64,000 bases of DNA from contig BTRK01000005.1 of assembly GCA_036245805.1 (NCBI GenBank), positions 17,398,984-17,462,983 of the forward strand. Reading direction: 5' to 3'. Numbering within the stretch: position 1 is the stretch's first letter; every line of letters begins with the position of its first letter. The stretch comes from Pristionchus mayeri (lineage: Eukaryota > Nematoda > Chromadorea > Rhabditida > Neodiplogasteridae). Position numbers and translations under genes: made by a program. Below, piece by piece: positions 47,101-56,751 of this stretch. The notes under the pieces are model-generated. The model searched no databases. It was given only the letters and a program-made list of their open reading frames with translations, and was not told the origin of the DNA.

Positions 47101-49421
47101 TGGCCAAGATCATCGAGGACCTCGTCGTGGTCAGTTTGTGATCTGTGATCCTTGCTTTTCGAAGAGAATATTTTAGACAATGTAGTGATTAGCAAAGGGT
47201 ATTGTAATCGCAAAACCAGTGGCGATTTTGAGTTGTCGTTTCTCTCGTGATTAAATACAGAAATAGAAAAACTGGTCCACTTAGTGTTGACAATTGATAC
47301 TGGATTTTTTGTATTGAGGAGTTGGTTAAATCGAAAGATTTCCAACGGTGTTTTTGAGTGCCAGTAACACGACTTTGCCTAGCTTCATCAAAAATATTTC
47401 AGCTCGATGATAATTAATTAGCAACTTGAAAATCATTCATTTCATTGCAGGGCGAATTCCTGCAGATGTCGCCAGAGTTGAGTCCATCGGGAGACCAAAG
47501 ATCAGATCTGAAAGGTCAAAGATCAATCTGCCCCTCTCACACGGATCGTCTCGCGCTGTACATGCAGGTTAGCACAGATGATCACACAATCTAATTAATG
47601 GAAGTGAGCAAACTAGACTTTGGTGGATTGCGATCTTCGAGCTACCCAGCACTGTGCATTACTTTTCTCACTTTCTCAGTGTCACCCCCTTTAATGCTGT
47701 CTATTTTAAGTGGTTTATTTGATTTTGTTTATAATTCTGAGGAATAATACTATAGTGGTGGAAGTTTGAATTGTCCCCTTACGTTGTTCCTGCTACTTGA
47801 ATTGGCTGTGAAGGCGAATAGTTGTCACGGAATGGAATCTTCTTTGGCTATTCACTATATCTGTTGCCACTATCGATGTCAAAATCAGTGTTTAACTAGT
47901 TACAGTGAAATATTGATTGAATGATATTGATTTATTGATCTGCAGAAGAGCGAGCGTAAGACGGCTTCGCTCTTCGAGAACGCCTGCAAAAGTGTAGCCA
48001 TGCTGGCGAATGGTTAGTGCCGCTATAAATAATATTTACTACTTAGATTTTGTATGTATTTAGAAATGAAAATTATTAGAAATAGTTTTTTTTTCGCAAT
48101 GGAATTGATCTCAAATTGTGGGAAGTGTGCAATCCGTGTTGATATTCAAACATAGAAGCTTGCGGATGATTTTTTTCTAAAATATAATTTAAATCCAACT
48201 AGAGATCTCCCGTTGCAGCCTCAGACGAGGGTCTACATGCAGTGGCTGCAGCGTACGGGAGACACGTCGGATTGGCATTCCAGTTGATAGATGACGCCAT
48301 CGATTACGAAGAGGAAAAGGAGGGAGGTGAGAGAGTTTTTAGATGGCTGGTGGATGAACGTAAATCTTGGATGCATTGCTGACGTGAGGATGCAATTGAC
48401 GGTGTGATGTCAGAATTCAATTGGAATTTCGGCAATTTCGGCGGATCGCTCACAACCGTGAAACATGAATAGCTGATAGGATCTTTTTGAGATTTCTGAA
48501 ACGTCTAGAAATGAAAGCAAAAAATTAAAATCGCAGATGCGGGCGCCGCTGGGAAGCCGATAGCTGTCGATCTGGAGCAAGGTCAGAAATCAAAGACCAA
48601 TCTGGGAAAGAGAAATACTGCGAGATTTTAAGAATCGATTATGGCAAATACTCTGTGATTTCCTGCCAAGCAATCATACAATAACACTACAATACAATCT
48701 TCAATATTGATGCTTTTCGTCTTTTTTTTATTAAATCAACGATCACTTGTAGGTCTAATCACTGGTCCTCTTCTGCTGGCTGTCGCATCTGAGGCTGAGT
48801 TGACTCGCCTGCTCAGTGGTTCTTCCGCGGAGATACGAGAGGCGAGTGATATGGTGATGGACGACGATTACCAATTTACCACCTCCTGTTGAATTTTCGA
48901 CGTGGTGCACGAGGGCGATATTCCTACTTGCAGAAGGTGCGACGATCGGGTGCTTGCGAACGGACGCGTGAACTGGCAACCACTCACGCGAGGAGAGCGG
49001 CTGAGATTGTGAGTTGTTTGATCTTTGATCTTCTGAAAATTCTTTCATTTTGTTGTTTTAACATGAAATAAAATAATGAATATTGTTATGTGGCGATTTC
49101 TCATAGTGAATAATACAATTTCTACATGATATTGGTGGAATAGCACTTCAAAAAATACTGAAGGATGACGTACATTACTGACATCACTGACATTACATCA
49201 CTGACGGATGCCAGCTATTTCTGATGAGTAGTTACTAACAACGAAAGATAACTAGTCGGCTGTAATTATTAGTCCACGTTTTTATGCTACTCAAAGTAGT
49301 GAAAATTGCTATCTCATTACTGATCTTTGCATCTCTGCAGGCTACTTCACTCCGGAGCACGAATGGCGCCAGTGAAGCCCTAGTTAATCTGGCACTCAAG
49401 CAGTTGGAGCGACGAGTGTGA
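44103..49421 (+). CDS. coq-1: Trans-polyprenyl diphosphate synthase (ubiquinone side chain)
   Basis: Seventeen exons in consistent phase give 443 residues: 44103-44198, 44426-44467, 44703-44802, 44912-44954, 45181-45250, 45499-45561, 45923-46081, 46736-46789, 46895-46936, 47061-47129, 47451-47567, 47946-48012, 48219-48326, 48537-48581, 48753-48853, 48934-49008 and 49341-49421. The alanine/arginine-rich N-terminus (LALGRRVGAGGTAAAAVAAT, MRRCHSS) suits a mitochondrial targeting peptide. Catalytic motifs are present: RGGKLFRPTIAMLMASACN, first aspartate-rich motif DDVID in SLVHDDVIDE, VLAGDFIL, GEFLQMSPE, and the second motif DDAID in AFQLIDDAIDYEE. The enzyme extends allylic diphosphates with isopentenyl diphosphate to make the ubiquinone tail, normally with a PDSS2-type partner. 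Exon 11 holds a family-unusual insert (GDQRSDLKGQRS). A TGCAG acceptor sits one base before the ATG. A second, inverted copy follows. Confidence 0.95.
45575..45726. mobile_element. 152-bp hairpin element, best copy of its family
   Basis: The ends are inverted: GGCACTTCTTCGGTTTCTGG then CCACC, and the complement ending AAGAAGTGCC. The flanking AATCAGG is repeated on both sides (45568-45574 and 45727-45733), a 7- or 8-bp target duplication. It lies in coq-1 intron 6. Diverged copies occur at 838-970 and 5966-6090. It shares the GGCACT terminus with the other 8-bp-duplication elements in this window. Confidence 0.85.
46335..46514. mobile_element. 180-bp inverted-repeat element, exact 8-bp duplication
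   Basis: It begins GGCACTACATCGGATGAGAA and ends TTCTCATCCGACCTAGTGCC. Next to the ends, the GGATGAGAACC motif is repeated once more on each side. The flanks are exact 8-bp copies of GGGAGAAC (46327-46334 and 46515-46522). It belongs to the same family as 35055-35143 and lies in coq-1 intron 7 with no coding capacity. Confidence 0.87.
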
Positions 49422-50068
49422 TTTGTAGTTTGATACTTGATCTTGTTGATTTTTCCGTAGTCTCCTTCCCTTGTAGTCTGATCTTTGGTCTCTCACGAGT
49501 CAGTCCCTTCCTTCCATCTGTGTAGTTAGTAGATAGAGTGGATAGCATAATATTCTATCCTAAATGTTTTGTATCCGGTGACTTCTCTTCTTCTCGTTCG
49601 TTTCTTGCTTGTAATAGTCAAAAGCTCAACAACTGTAGATTGTCCGACACAGGTGGATAAACTGGTCTAATCTATTTGATTGCTTGTGAATTTAAATCAT
49701 CACGGCGAAACAGAATGGTTTTTAAATGTAAAGTGCAGACCAATGTGTAAGCGATTTCAAGTTGAATTCATAAGGGGTGCTTATTTGATTTTCGATTTTC
49801 AAAATTTATTTTAGAGAGTTCAAACGGACATGGAAATAGACATTGAAGTTGCAGTGTGAGAGTTACGATTCGCAGATCTGTTTTCAGTGACGGAGTTTAA
49901 CTGGAACCGATGATATCAGATCTCGTTGTTGTCAAATACAAGACAAATGGAAAATTTCTAAAGACGTAGTTAAGAAGTAATGAGCAGCCTATCAGTGCCC
50001 CTTTTCAACGCTTGATTGTGTGAGACAGAAAGTATATTTAAATCTTGAAGGGCTGGCAAAATGAGAAA
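49422..50068. other. Convergent spacer between the two coq-1 copies
   Basis: This 647-bp spacer separates the stop codons of the two tail-to-tail coq-1 genes, so both 3' untranslated regions lie here. The two halves do not mirror each other by eye; similarity between the copies stops at the coding sequence. A CTGATCTTTGGTCTC motif of the window-wide GATC family is near 49480. Confidence 0.5.
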
Positions 50069-53000
50069 TTACACTCGTCGTTCCAATTGCTTGAGTGCCA
50101 GACTGGCTAGTGCCTCACTGGCGCCATTCGTGCTTCGGAGTGACATCGCCTGAAGATATCAAAGAACATAAGGACGACAGTATCCAGTACATTTCATTTA
50201 ATCGAACTGAAAATTCTACAATTTCCCTAATCCTCAAAAGCGTAAAAATGTCTACCCGATGCGTTAGCACGAAAGTAAACGTCCTTGGATCAAACATCAA
50301 AGATCAACTCCACCACTCACTATCTCAGCTGCCCTCCTCGCGTGAGTGGTTGCCAGCTCGCGCGTCCGTTCGCAGGCTCCCGATCGTCGCACCTTCTGCA
50401 AGTAGTAATCGTCGCCCTCGTGCACCACGTCCAAAATATAACATGAAGTGGTGAAGCGGTAATCGTCGCCCTTCTCTACACCACTCACCTCTCGAATCTC
50501 CGCGAGAGGAGCACGCAGAAGGTTCTGCAGGTCAGTCTCAGATTCCACAGCCAGCAGCAGAGGACCAGTGATCAGACCTGCAAGTGATACTTGATCTTTG
50601 GTAGTCAAGATGGACAATTTTATACAAATGCTTGTGTAGATTATTGGATAAATTGTAATTTCCAAACTCATCTTAGATATTAGATCTCTCACCTTGCTCT
50701 AGATCAACTGCTATCGGCTTCCCGGCTGCACCAATGTCTGTAATTTATTTTGCCGATTAAAAAGCTAATAATTCTTTCACTTTGCTGCTCTCACCTTTCC
50801 CTCGCTTTCTAATCCCCCCTGTCCATCTCTCTCTCACCTCCCTCCTCTTCCTCTTCGTAATCGATGGCGTCATCTATCAGTTGGAATGCCAATCCGAGAT
50901 GACGACCGTACTCTGCAGCCAGTTCATGCAGCTCCTCATCTGATGCTGGAAGAGAACGATTTGTTAAATTATTTTTATTTTTTATATTAGTATCATTGAT
51001 AAGGAAGCTGCTGATAGCGCTTTCACTAACAACCTAGCACCAAGTGATCGTGTTCTCGACAAAGTGTAAAGATAACGTCTTCTTATAGTTCAATCAAATA
51101 CCAAAACTTCTGACCACTCGCCAGCATGGCTACACTCTTGCACGCGTTCGCGAAGAGCGACCCTGTCTTGTGCTCGCTCTTCTGCAGAGAGAGAAATCAG
51201 GAAAATAGTCTGCCGTTGAGACATCGACATCGTCAATGGAAAATTAAAAAAAAAAACTGACTTGCATGTACAACTCGAGACGATCCGAGAGAGAGGTGCA
51301 GACTGATCTTTGATCTTGTAGATCTGATCGTTGATCTCCTGTCAACTCCGGAGACATCTGCATGAACTCGCCCTGCAATGTGAATGATCGAGGAAGATGC
51401 ATAATTTTCGATCAATTTTGCAACAGACTATTTCAGTTCACTGAATTATCTTCAATGCCGATGACAGAAAGATCAAAAATCAATATCTGACAACGACGAG
51501 GTCTTCGATGATCTTTGCAGAGGTGGAAATGACGCTCGGATCGCCGATCTGGCAGAGGGCCTGCAATGGTTCATCTTTGATTTTTCGATAATGTCCGTTA
51601 CTCTCATCGCCTTCTCGTGGACCCCAAATATTAAGAGGTATCTTCACTGTTAATTTTCCGACCCACTCCATTTCTTTTATTTTCGCATTCTCTCTGAAGG
51701 TCAAAGATCAACTCACTTGAGTGGCTCGAGCCAGAATGAAATCGCCCGCAAGAACTGCCTGCAATATTTTAAAATAATTATTACACTACTTTCATTTTTG
51801 ATCACTTATTGGTCTCTTGTTGAAGCTACACGAATTATAATTTAGCCTCTTTAATTCGCTTCCGAAAGCAACCTCTCACAATTGTCACTACCGAAACTTT
51901 CCCTCTTTCTGAAAGGTCAAAAATCAACAGAACCATCTTATTGCCCCAGTAGGCGTTGACAGAAGGAGCTCCTCGTCGAGTATCTGCCTGCAATGGAGAT
52001 GTGTAGTGTAGAAGGGATAGAGTATAGTCTTTTCTAAAGAAGATGAGCACTTGTCAGTTCACTTGACAGTTCTTTAGCGATACTGTAGCCAAGAAAGGAT
52101 ACTGTAGACTACGGTACCTCATCGATGACGTCATCATGAACGAGAGAGGCGACGTGGATCATCTCGGCAATCATCGCAATGCTCGCTTTCTTCGCACTGA
52201 TGCCATCTGCTTCGCAATCGATCGGCAGATGCGAACCGCGCGCCTGAACCTAAAAAATGAATTTAAATTGATAACAATACTAATCGGAAAATAATTGCCA
52301 CAAAATGATCACAAAATTGAAGGACCTTTCGGAATTCGATAGTTGGACAAACATTATTTGAATAGTTCATATTTATAAAATCAAAATATAATGTCTGTAA
52401 AAGAGTGCACACCTCCTGATTGCATGCACTCGCCATGAGCATCACGATAGTTGGACGAATGAGTTTCCCTCCGCGCTGAAGGGAAAGAATATCTCTATGA
52501 ACGTTGCTCTCCAACCCAGCACCCAATCTCGCAGAGCCTATCTGATGGATCAGAAATGTATCGATTCAATGGAAGTTAGTCTTAAAAAAGCTTCTATTTC
52601 GATCCACATATCTGCATCGAAAATGCTACCGTACCTCGAAGTAGAGTCTCGCCATCCTCTCCATCGTCGGGGCTGCAGCTGCTGGAGAGTCGCCATCATC
52701 GATGCTGCAGATGAACCAGATTTGCTGTATCATCTCTTATTTGCTCAATGAGCAATGGTTACATGTAAGCTTCATTCATTTTCGCTCATCATCACATCTT
52801 TCCCAACTAAATTACCATGGAACGTTTCTCCGGTGATAACATAAATTTAATTAAAATTTTCTTACGATGCTTGCCTCATCCGCATGAACTCCGGGATTCG
52901 ATCGCTCCCTCAACAATTATTATTGTCTTTCCGGTCGATTAATCGATTATCGATTGGTAATTCTGAATCAATCGATGGTTACTGTACTTGCGAGTTGCTC

Positions 53001-53087
53001 GATAATATTCGTCGTCAGCTCGTCGAGTCGCGGTTTAAGAAACGCTGGAGACTCGGATACTTTAGTCAGGGCGAGGGATACGGCTGC
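50069..53087 (-). CDS. Inverted second coq-1-like polyprenyl synthase, N-terminus not found
   Basis: Fifteen exons mirror coq-1 exons 3-17: 53087-52988, 52908-52866, 52704-52635, 52475-52413, 52249-52118, 51987-51934, 51758-51717, 51560-51492, 51372-51262, 51181-51115, 50945-50838, 50737-50693, 50577-50489, 50395-50321 and 50149-50069. All phases fit, no internal stop occurs, and splice sites are canonical. Both aspartate motifs (DDVID, DDAID), RGGKLIRPTIVMLMASACN and KVRRSGACERTREL are kept, so about 382 residues of enzyme could be made. Differences from coq-1 include a 9-codon shorter DDVID exon (VQARGSHLPIDCEADGIS) and many substitutions (AAVSLALTKVSESPAFLKPR). The equivalents of exons 1 and 2 are missing or garbled: the exon-1-like remnant near 53530-53575 has an in-frame TGA and only an out-of-frame ATG, and a transposable element sits at the exon 2 position. 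It is either a paralog with a new, unseen 5' end or a young pseudogene. Confidence 0.88.
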
Positions 53088-53128
53088 CTGTATTGTTAAA
53101 ATATGACGAATAAATCTAATATAATTAA

Positions 53129-53493
53129 AGAAGGACTGTCAGCAAAGTTGAAATTTTAACGTTATCATAACCATGACCGACCTTTGTACAACCATAAGAG
53201 ATTCTAAAAATTTCAAATGCGCATCTCTATTTTGAACCGAGTTATCATTCGTTGGCAGAATTCCAAGGAAGGCTTGAAGGGAAGGGACGTGCGGGAATTC
53301 AAATATCTAGAAGATTTTTCAAAAACTGATGGGATTCGAACCCGCAACCTTCCGATTACGCGGCGGCTGCTTTACCACCGAGCTATGCGGTTGACTTTTG
53401 CCTATCCTCTTAGCTCGCACTATGATCGTTGGATGATTGTCTAGGGCATGGTTATGAAAGCGTCAAAAATTTAAGCTTGCTGACACTCCTTCT
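53129..53493. mobile_element. 365-bp TTAA-flanked inverted-repeat element carrying a tRNA-like core
   Basis: TTAA occurs at both borders (53125-53128 and 53494-53497). The termini AGAAGGACTGTCAGCAAAG and the complement of AGAAGGAGTGTCAGCAAGC extend as diverged inverted repeats for about 50 bp on each side, to CATAACCATG. The TTAA duplication is the signature of piggyBac-type integration, although the terminal bases are not the usual CCC. The interior contains a tRNA-like sequence with A and B boxes. It lies just upstream of the first recognisable exon of the inverted coq-1 copy. Confidence 0.82.
53324..53392 (-). pseudogene. Degenerate tRNA-like sequence inside the TTAA element
   Basis: Read on the minus strand it has an A-box-like TAGCTCGGTGGTAAAGC and a perfect B-box core GGTTCGAATCC with tRNA spacing. 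The anticodon-arm region around GCGTAAT resembles tRNA-Thr(CGU). The acceptor stem does not pair well (AACCGCA against ATCAGTT), base 33 would not be U, and the T stem has a mismatch. It is therefore called a tRNA-derived pseudogene or internal pol III promoter, not a working tRNA. Confidence 0.7.
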
Positions 53494-53497
53494 TTAA

Positions 53498-54954
53498 AGA
53501 CATATAAAAATTTCACGTACCATCCCGTTCTGCAGCTGCGAGAGCCACGAGCTGCAGCAGCTTCATCAATGATTTTACTTCGATTCCCGTTTTCGAATGC
53601 ACTCGCACCAATCATCCTGAACGGTTTGAAGGAAAATGCTTGAGAGCGTGTTCATAGATGCGACGACCATTTCCGAATCAAATCAAGAAGCAAGAATGAA
53701 GTCATTACAAAATACTGAAGGAAACATGGGTGGCATCGCAGCCATACACAAGAATGGATTGATAAAGGGCCGCCGTGGGTTTTGAAGGCCTGCGATAACA
53801 GGATTTACATTTTATTAACTGATAAATTCTTTGAGAAGGTGTGAAAGCCGAAAAATTTTCATGAATGCTTTATTGCGTTATGTCAGACATAATTGGATTC
53901 TTTCATAAAAACCAGTCTGAGGTCTACTCAGAGACCAAAGAGATAAGCGAGCGGCGTAGGATGACTACGGATTCGAGAGTCTCGGATAATAGTTGACCAC
54001 TTGAACGTACGTCAATAATAGAATAATCGTATACAATGCGTGTTGATTTTCTTGATTTCAACGAAAATTTTATGCTGGAAACTAAAGTATTCATGCCACA
54101 TGGAAATGGCATGTGGTTGTGGGATAATAGTGATTCGCGGGACTCTTTTCTCAGAAGGTTTGCTCTCTTTATAGTTAAGACTTTACTAGTACTTCTCCCG
54201 GTATCTCGAAAAAGCATTAAATATGAATAATTATGAACTTGCTTTCGAATTCATTTTTTTGCTCCGAAATGCACATTTGTCCATCTGTCACTTTCAAAAT
54301 GCGAAAACGTTGCGCAACTCCCTTGTTTTTCTCCTAACAAGGAAGAGGGACGAGGCGGCTTCCCAATGGCATGTCCGTGCCCAATTAGCCCTCTTAAGGG
54401 GGAAGAGAGGGGAAGGAGCAGCCTGTAAGTGCCTCTTTTCGACACCTGAGAGACAGGAAGGAGAGACAACTTGCCGCTACCGGTTGAGAATGGCGCCTTG
54501 GCAGGGTGCTAACAAGAAATCTTTTTCAGAAATCACTCTTGTGATGTTTTCCTTTGACAGTGATTGAAGTGAGCTGTTCGATCAATGAGAAGGGGATCAA
54601 TATTCTGAGTATTCTTGAGAGTAATGATCTCAAGCCATTGCATCAGCATCCATTAATCCGGCAGGAACCATATCGCTTTCTTCGATCTCCCCCTCTCATC
54701 TCCTCTTCTTATTATGTTATTATGCATATGCACATTAGTGTTTGGGAGACCGGGTAGTGAGGGAGAGGAGAGCTTAGGAACCGGATGAGTCCGTGAGGTG
54801 TATTGTGCAAGGAACATGAATCAGCCATAAGGCGTTATCCGAAGAGTAACGGAAGAAAAACAAAAGCCTCCACGTGAGACGCACAGAAAAAAGATTATTG
54901 ACCTTGTAAAGTCCTCGCAAAATGAAAGTGGAAAAGAATCTGCAAAAGAATCAT
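53498..54954. other. Intergenic region, coq-1 copy to tRNA-Gly
   Basis: At 53530-53575 (minus strand) a short stretch matches the 3' end of coq-1 exon 1 (CGCAGCTGCAGAACGGGATG against CGCAGCTGCAGCACAGGACG), followed by a GTACG donor, but it lacks an in-frame start. No other feature was identified in the remaining 1.4 kb apart from AT-rich DNA and a polypurine stretch near 54340-54460. Confidence 0.5.
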
Positions 54955-55025
54955 GCGTTCGGGGGGAATCGAACCCCCGTCGAATGCTTGGAAGGCATCC
55001 ATGCTGACCATTACACCACGAACGC
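54955..55025 (-). tRNA. tRNA-Gly (anticodon UCC)
   Basis: This 71-nt minus-strand sequence folds as a complete tRNA. The acceptor stem GCGTTCG pairs with CGAACGC. The D arm is GTGTAATGGTCAGCAT, the anticodon arm GATGC-CTTCCAA-GCATT gives anticodon TCC, and the T arm is GGGGTTCGATTCCCCC. It closely follows the known nematode tRNA-Gly(UCC) pattern. There is no intron. Confidence 0.96.
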
Positions 55026-55437
55026 GGTCGGAGGTCTTATTGGGGGAAAAGGTGATACACACTCGGCTGTTTCACTCTCAGGATCGGGAAGAGCGACCTT
55101 CCCAGGACACTTTATCCTCGCATAATGCTATTAGACCGTGTATTGAGGAGCTGAAAAAAGTCGTGGGGAGCAAGGGAAGGTCAGGATTTCAAGTCTCGAG
55201 TGGAGTGCCTTTGTTGCTTGAGGGGAGAGTGCTCTCTCGAGCTCTTTTTGATGCGATGCGCCTTTTCCGAAAAAGGAACAGGTCTGCATCACGAGCTTTT
55301 AGCACCTCCATTAGGCCCACACTTTGCTGCTGCGATGAACTCGTTTTTGAGCTAATAAGTGCTTTATTCTCGACTGTGGGCACGGGGCAGCCCGGACCGC
55401 TGTGTAGCAGCCCTGGGAGACTGCGTGGCAGCCCTTC
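55026..55437. other. Region between tRNA-Gly and collagen 3' end
   Basis: This 412-bp interval contains the 3' untranslated region of the minus-strand collagen and the 5' flank of the tRNA gene. No other gene or repeat was recognised. Confidence 0.45.
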
Positions 55438-56633
55438 TTAGTGCGAGAAGCGGGAGACGAAGACTGCCGAACGAGGCGGGCAGGGGCAGTAGGCGGCATC
55501 GTTTCCGGGAAGACCGGGTCCTCCGGGCTGTCCGGGAGTTCCGTCGTTTCCGGCCGATCCAGGGTTGCCAGCAGGGCCGGGAGGTCCCTGAAGTACCAAG
55601 GTGAATTATCGATTAGTCTCCAGAATACCGTACCTGGGGTCCGGGTGCTCCGTCCTGTCCCTTGTTTCCAGCAGATCCGGGGTGTCCAGCGGGTCCCATG
55701 GGTCCAGCGGGTCCGGGAGTTCCGGGCTTTCCATGTCCTCTGGTTCCGTCGTTTCCGGGTGCTCCAGGCTGGCCGGGCTGACCGGGGTTGCCAGCAGGTC
55801 CGGCATCTCCGGCGGGTCCAGGAGGACCGGGCTGGCCTTCCTTGCCGGCGGCTCCGGGCTGTCCGGGTCCTCCGTTGGGTCCGGGCTGTCCCATGGGTCC
55901 GGGGTTTCCTGCGGGTCCAGGGGCACCGGGCGGGCACTGGATGCAGGAGGTGTCACGGGGCGGGCAGGTGAGAGGGGCGTAGGTGACGGTGGAGTCATCT
56001 CCGGGAGGTCCGGGAGGTCCGGGGTTTCCGGGAGTACCAGCCTCTCCAGGGGGTCCGGGCGGGCCTGGAGGGCACTGAGGCTTCACTGGCTCGCACTGGC
56101 ACCTGTAGAGATGGTTCATGGTATGGATACCGTTACCCGAGGCCTACAGTACCCTAGTTCGGTAGGGCAAACTGCTTACCAGGCGGGAAGTCCGGAGAAG
56201 TCTTGTCTCTTCTGACGGAAGATGGAGTCGAAGGGATTCTCACGGGGCTTGGAGGGAGGGGTCACCATGATCTGGATGTCCATCATCTCGCTCCAGGCCG
56301 AATCGGTCTCCGCACGGAAGACCTGCAGTACGGTTGGTTACGGTAATCAGATCGATTCAATTGTCCAACAGCCATCAGTGAATTGTGGGAAATGGAATGC
56401 AGTACAGAAAAGTTCTGACGACTACATCAAGTAAGAGTACAAAAGGATACATTAGGATACAGTAGTCTACCGTAACCCCACTCCGGTAGGTCACTCACGG
56501 ATACTCCGTCGATGACGTCATTGTGTACGTCGATGATCTCCTGGTAGAGGGAGGGGATCACGACGAGGCAGGCGATCACTGCCATCGTTGAGGCCGCAGT
56601 CGCGGCTCCGACCAGCAACTTCTCCTCGAACAT
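55438..56633 (-). CDS. Cuticle collagen (col family)
   Basis: Four coding exons (56633-56499, 56322-56180, 56102-55634, 55587-55438) give 298 residues, typical for nematode cuticle collagens. The N-terminus has a hydrophobic anchor/signal segment ([20 protein letters not shown]), a non-collagenous region and a furin-like site RQKRQ (about residue 83). A short cysteine knot ([10 protein letters not shown]) precedes Gly-X-Y blocks, interrupted by [19 protein letters not shown]. The long Gly-X-Y domain ends in [12 protein letters not shown] and a short tail. The protein is secreted by hypodermis, cleaved, trimerised through the cysteines and cross-linked into cuticle. An acceptor (CCTTCAG) directly abuts the ATG, and a 59-bp intron separates it from a non-coding 5' exon. 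Confidence 0.96.
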
Positions 56634-56692
56634 CTGAAGGCTTGTTTTGAACCGGAAACGAAACAAAACTATGAAAGAGAGAAGCTGCTCAC

Positions 56693-56751
56693 CTTAGAAA
56701 CTGTGAGAGCACGGGGGCTGTGCTCTTCTCTCCAGGCAGCGTTCTTTTATA
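56693..56751 (-). promoter_or_regulatory. Collagen core promoter with TATA box and 5' leader exon
   Basis: On the minus strand TATAAAAG (56751-56744) lies in GGTATAAAAGAACG. About 25-30 bp further, transcription would start near 56715-56722. The leader exon ends ACAGTTTCTAAG at 56693 with a GTGAGC donor, and the matching acceptor is directly before the collagen ATG. This gives a conventional TATA promoter and a cis-spliced leader. The start site is inferred from spacing only. Confidence 0.7.

Noticed and set aside
53324..53392. Functional tRNA-Thr
   Set aside because: The acceptor stem fails to pair, the anticodon loop lacks U33, the T stem has a mismatch, and it lies inside a transposable element.
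55601..56215. 204-aa serine/glycine-rich plus-strand frame
   Set aside because: Antisense shadow of the Gly-X-Y repeat of the collagen exon.
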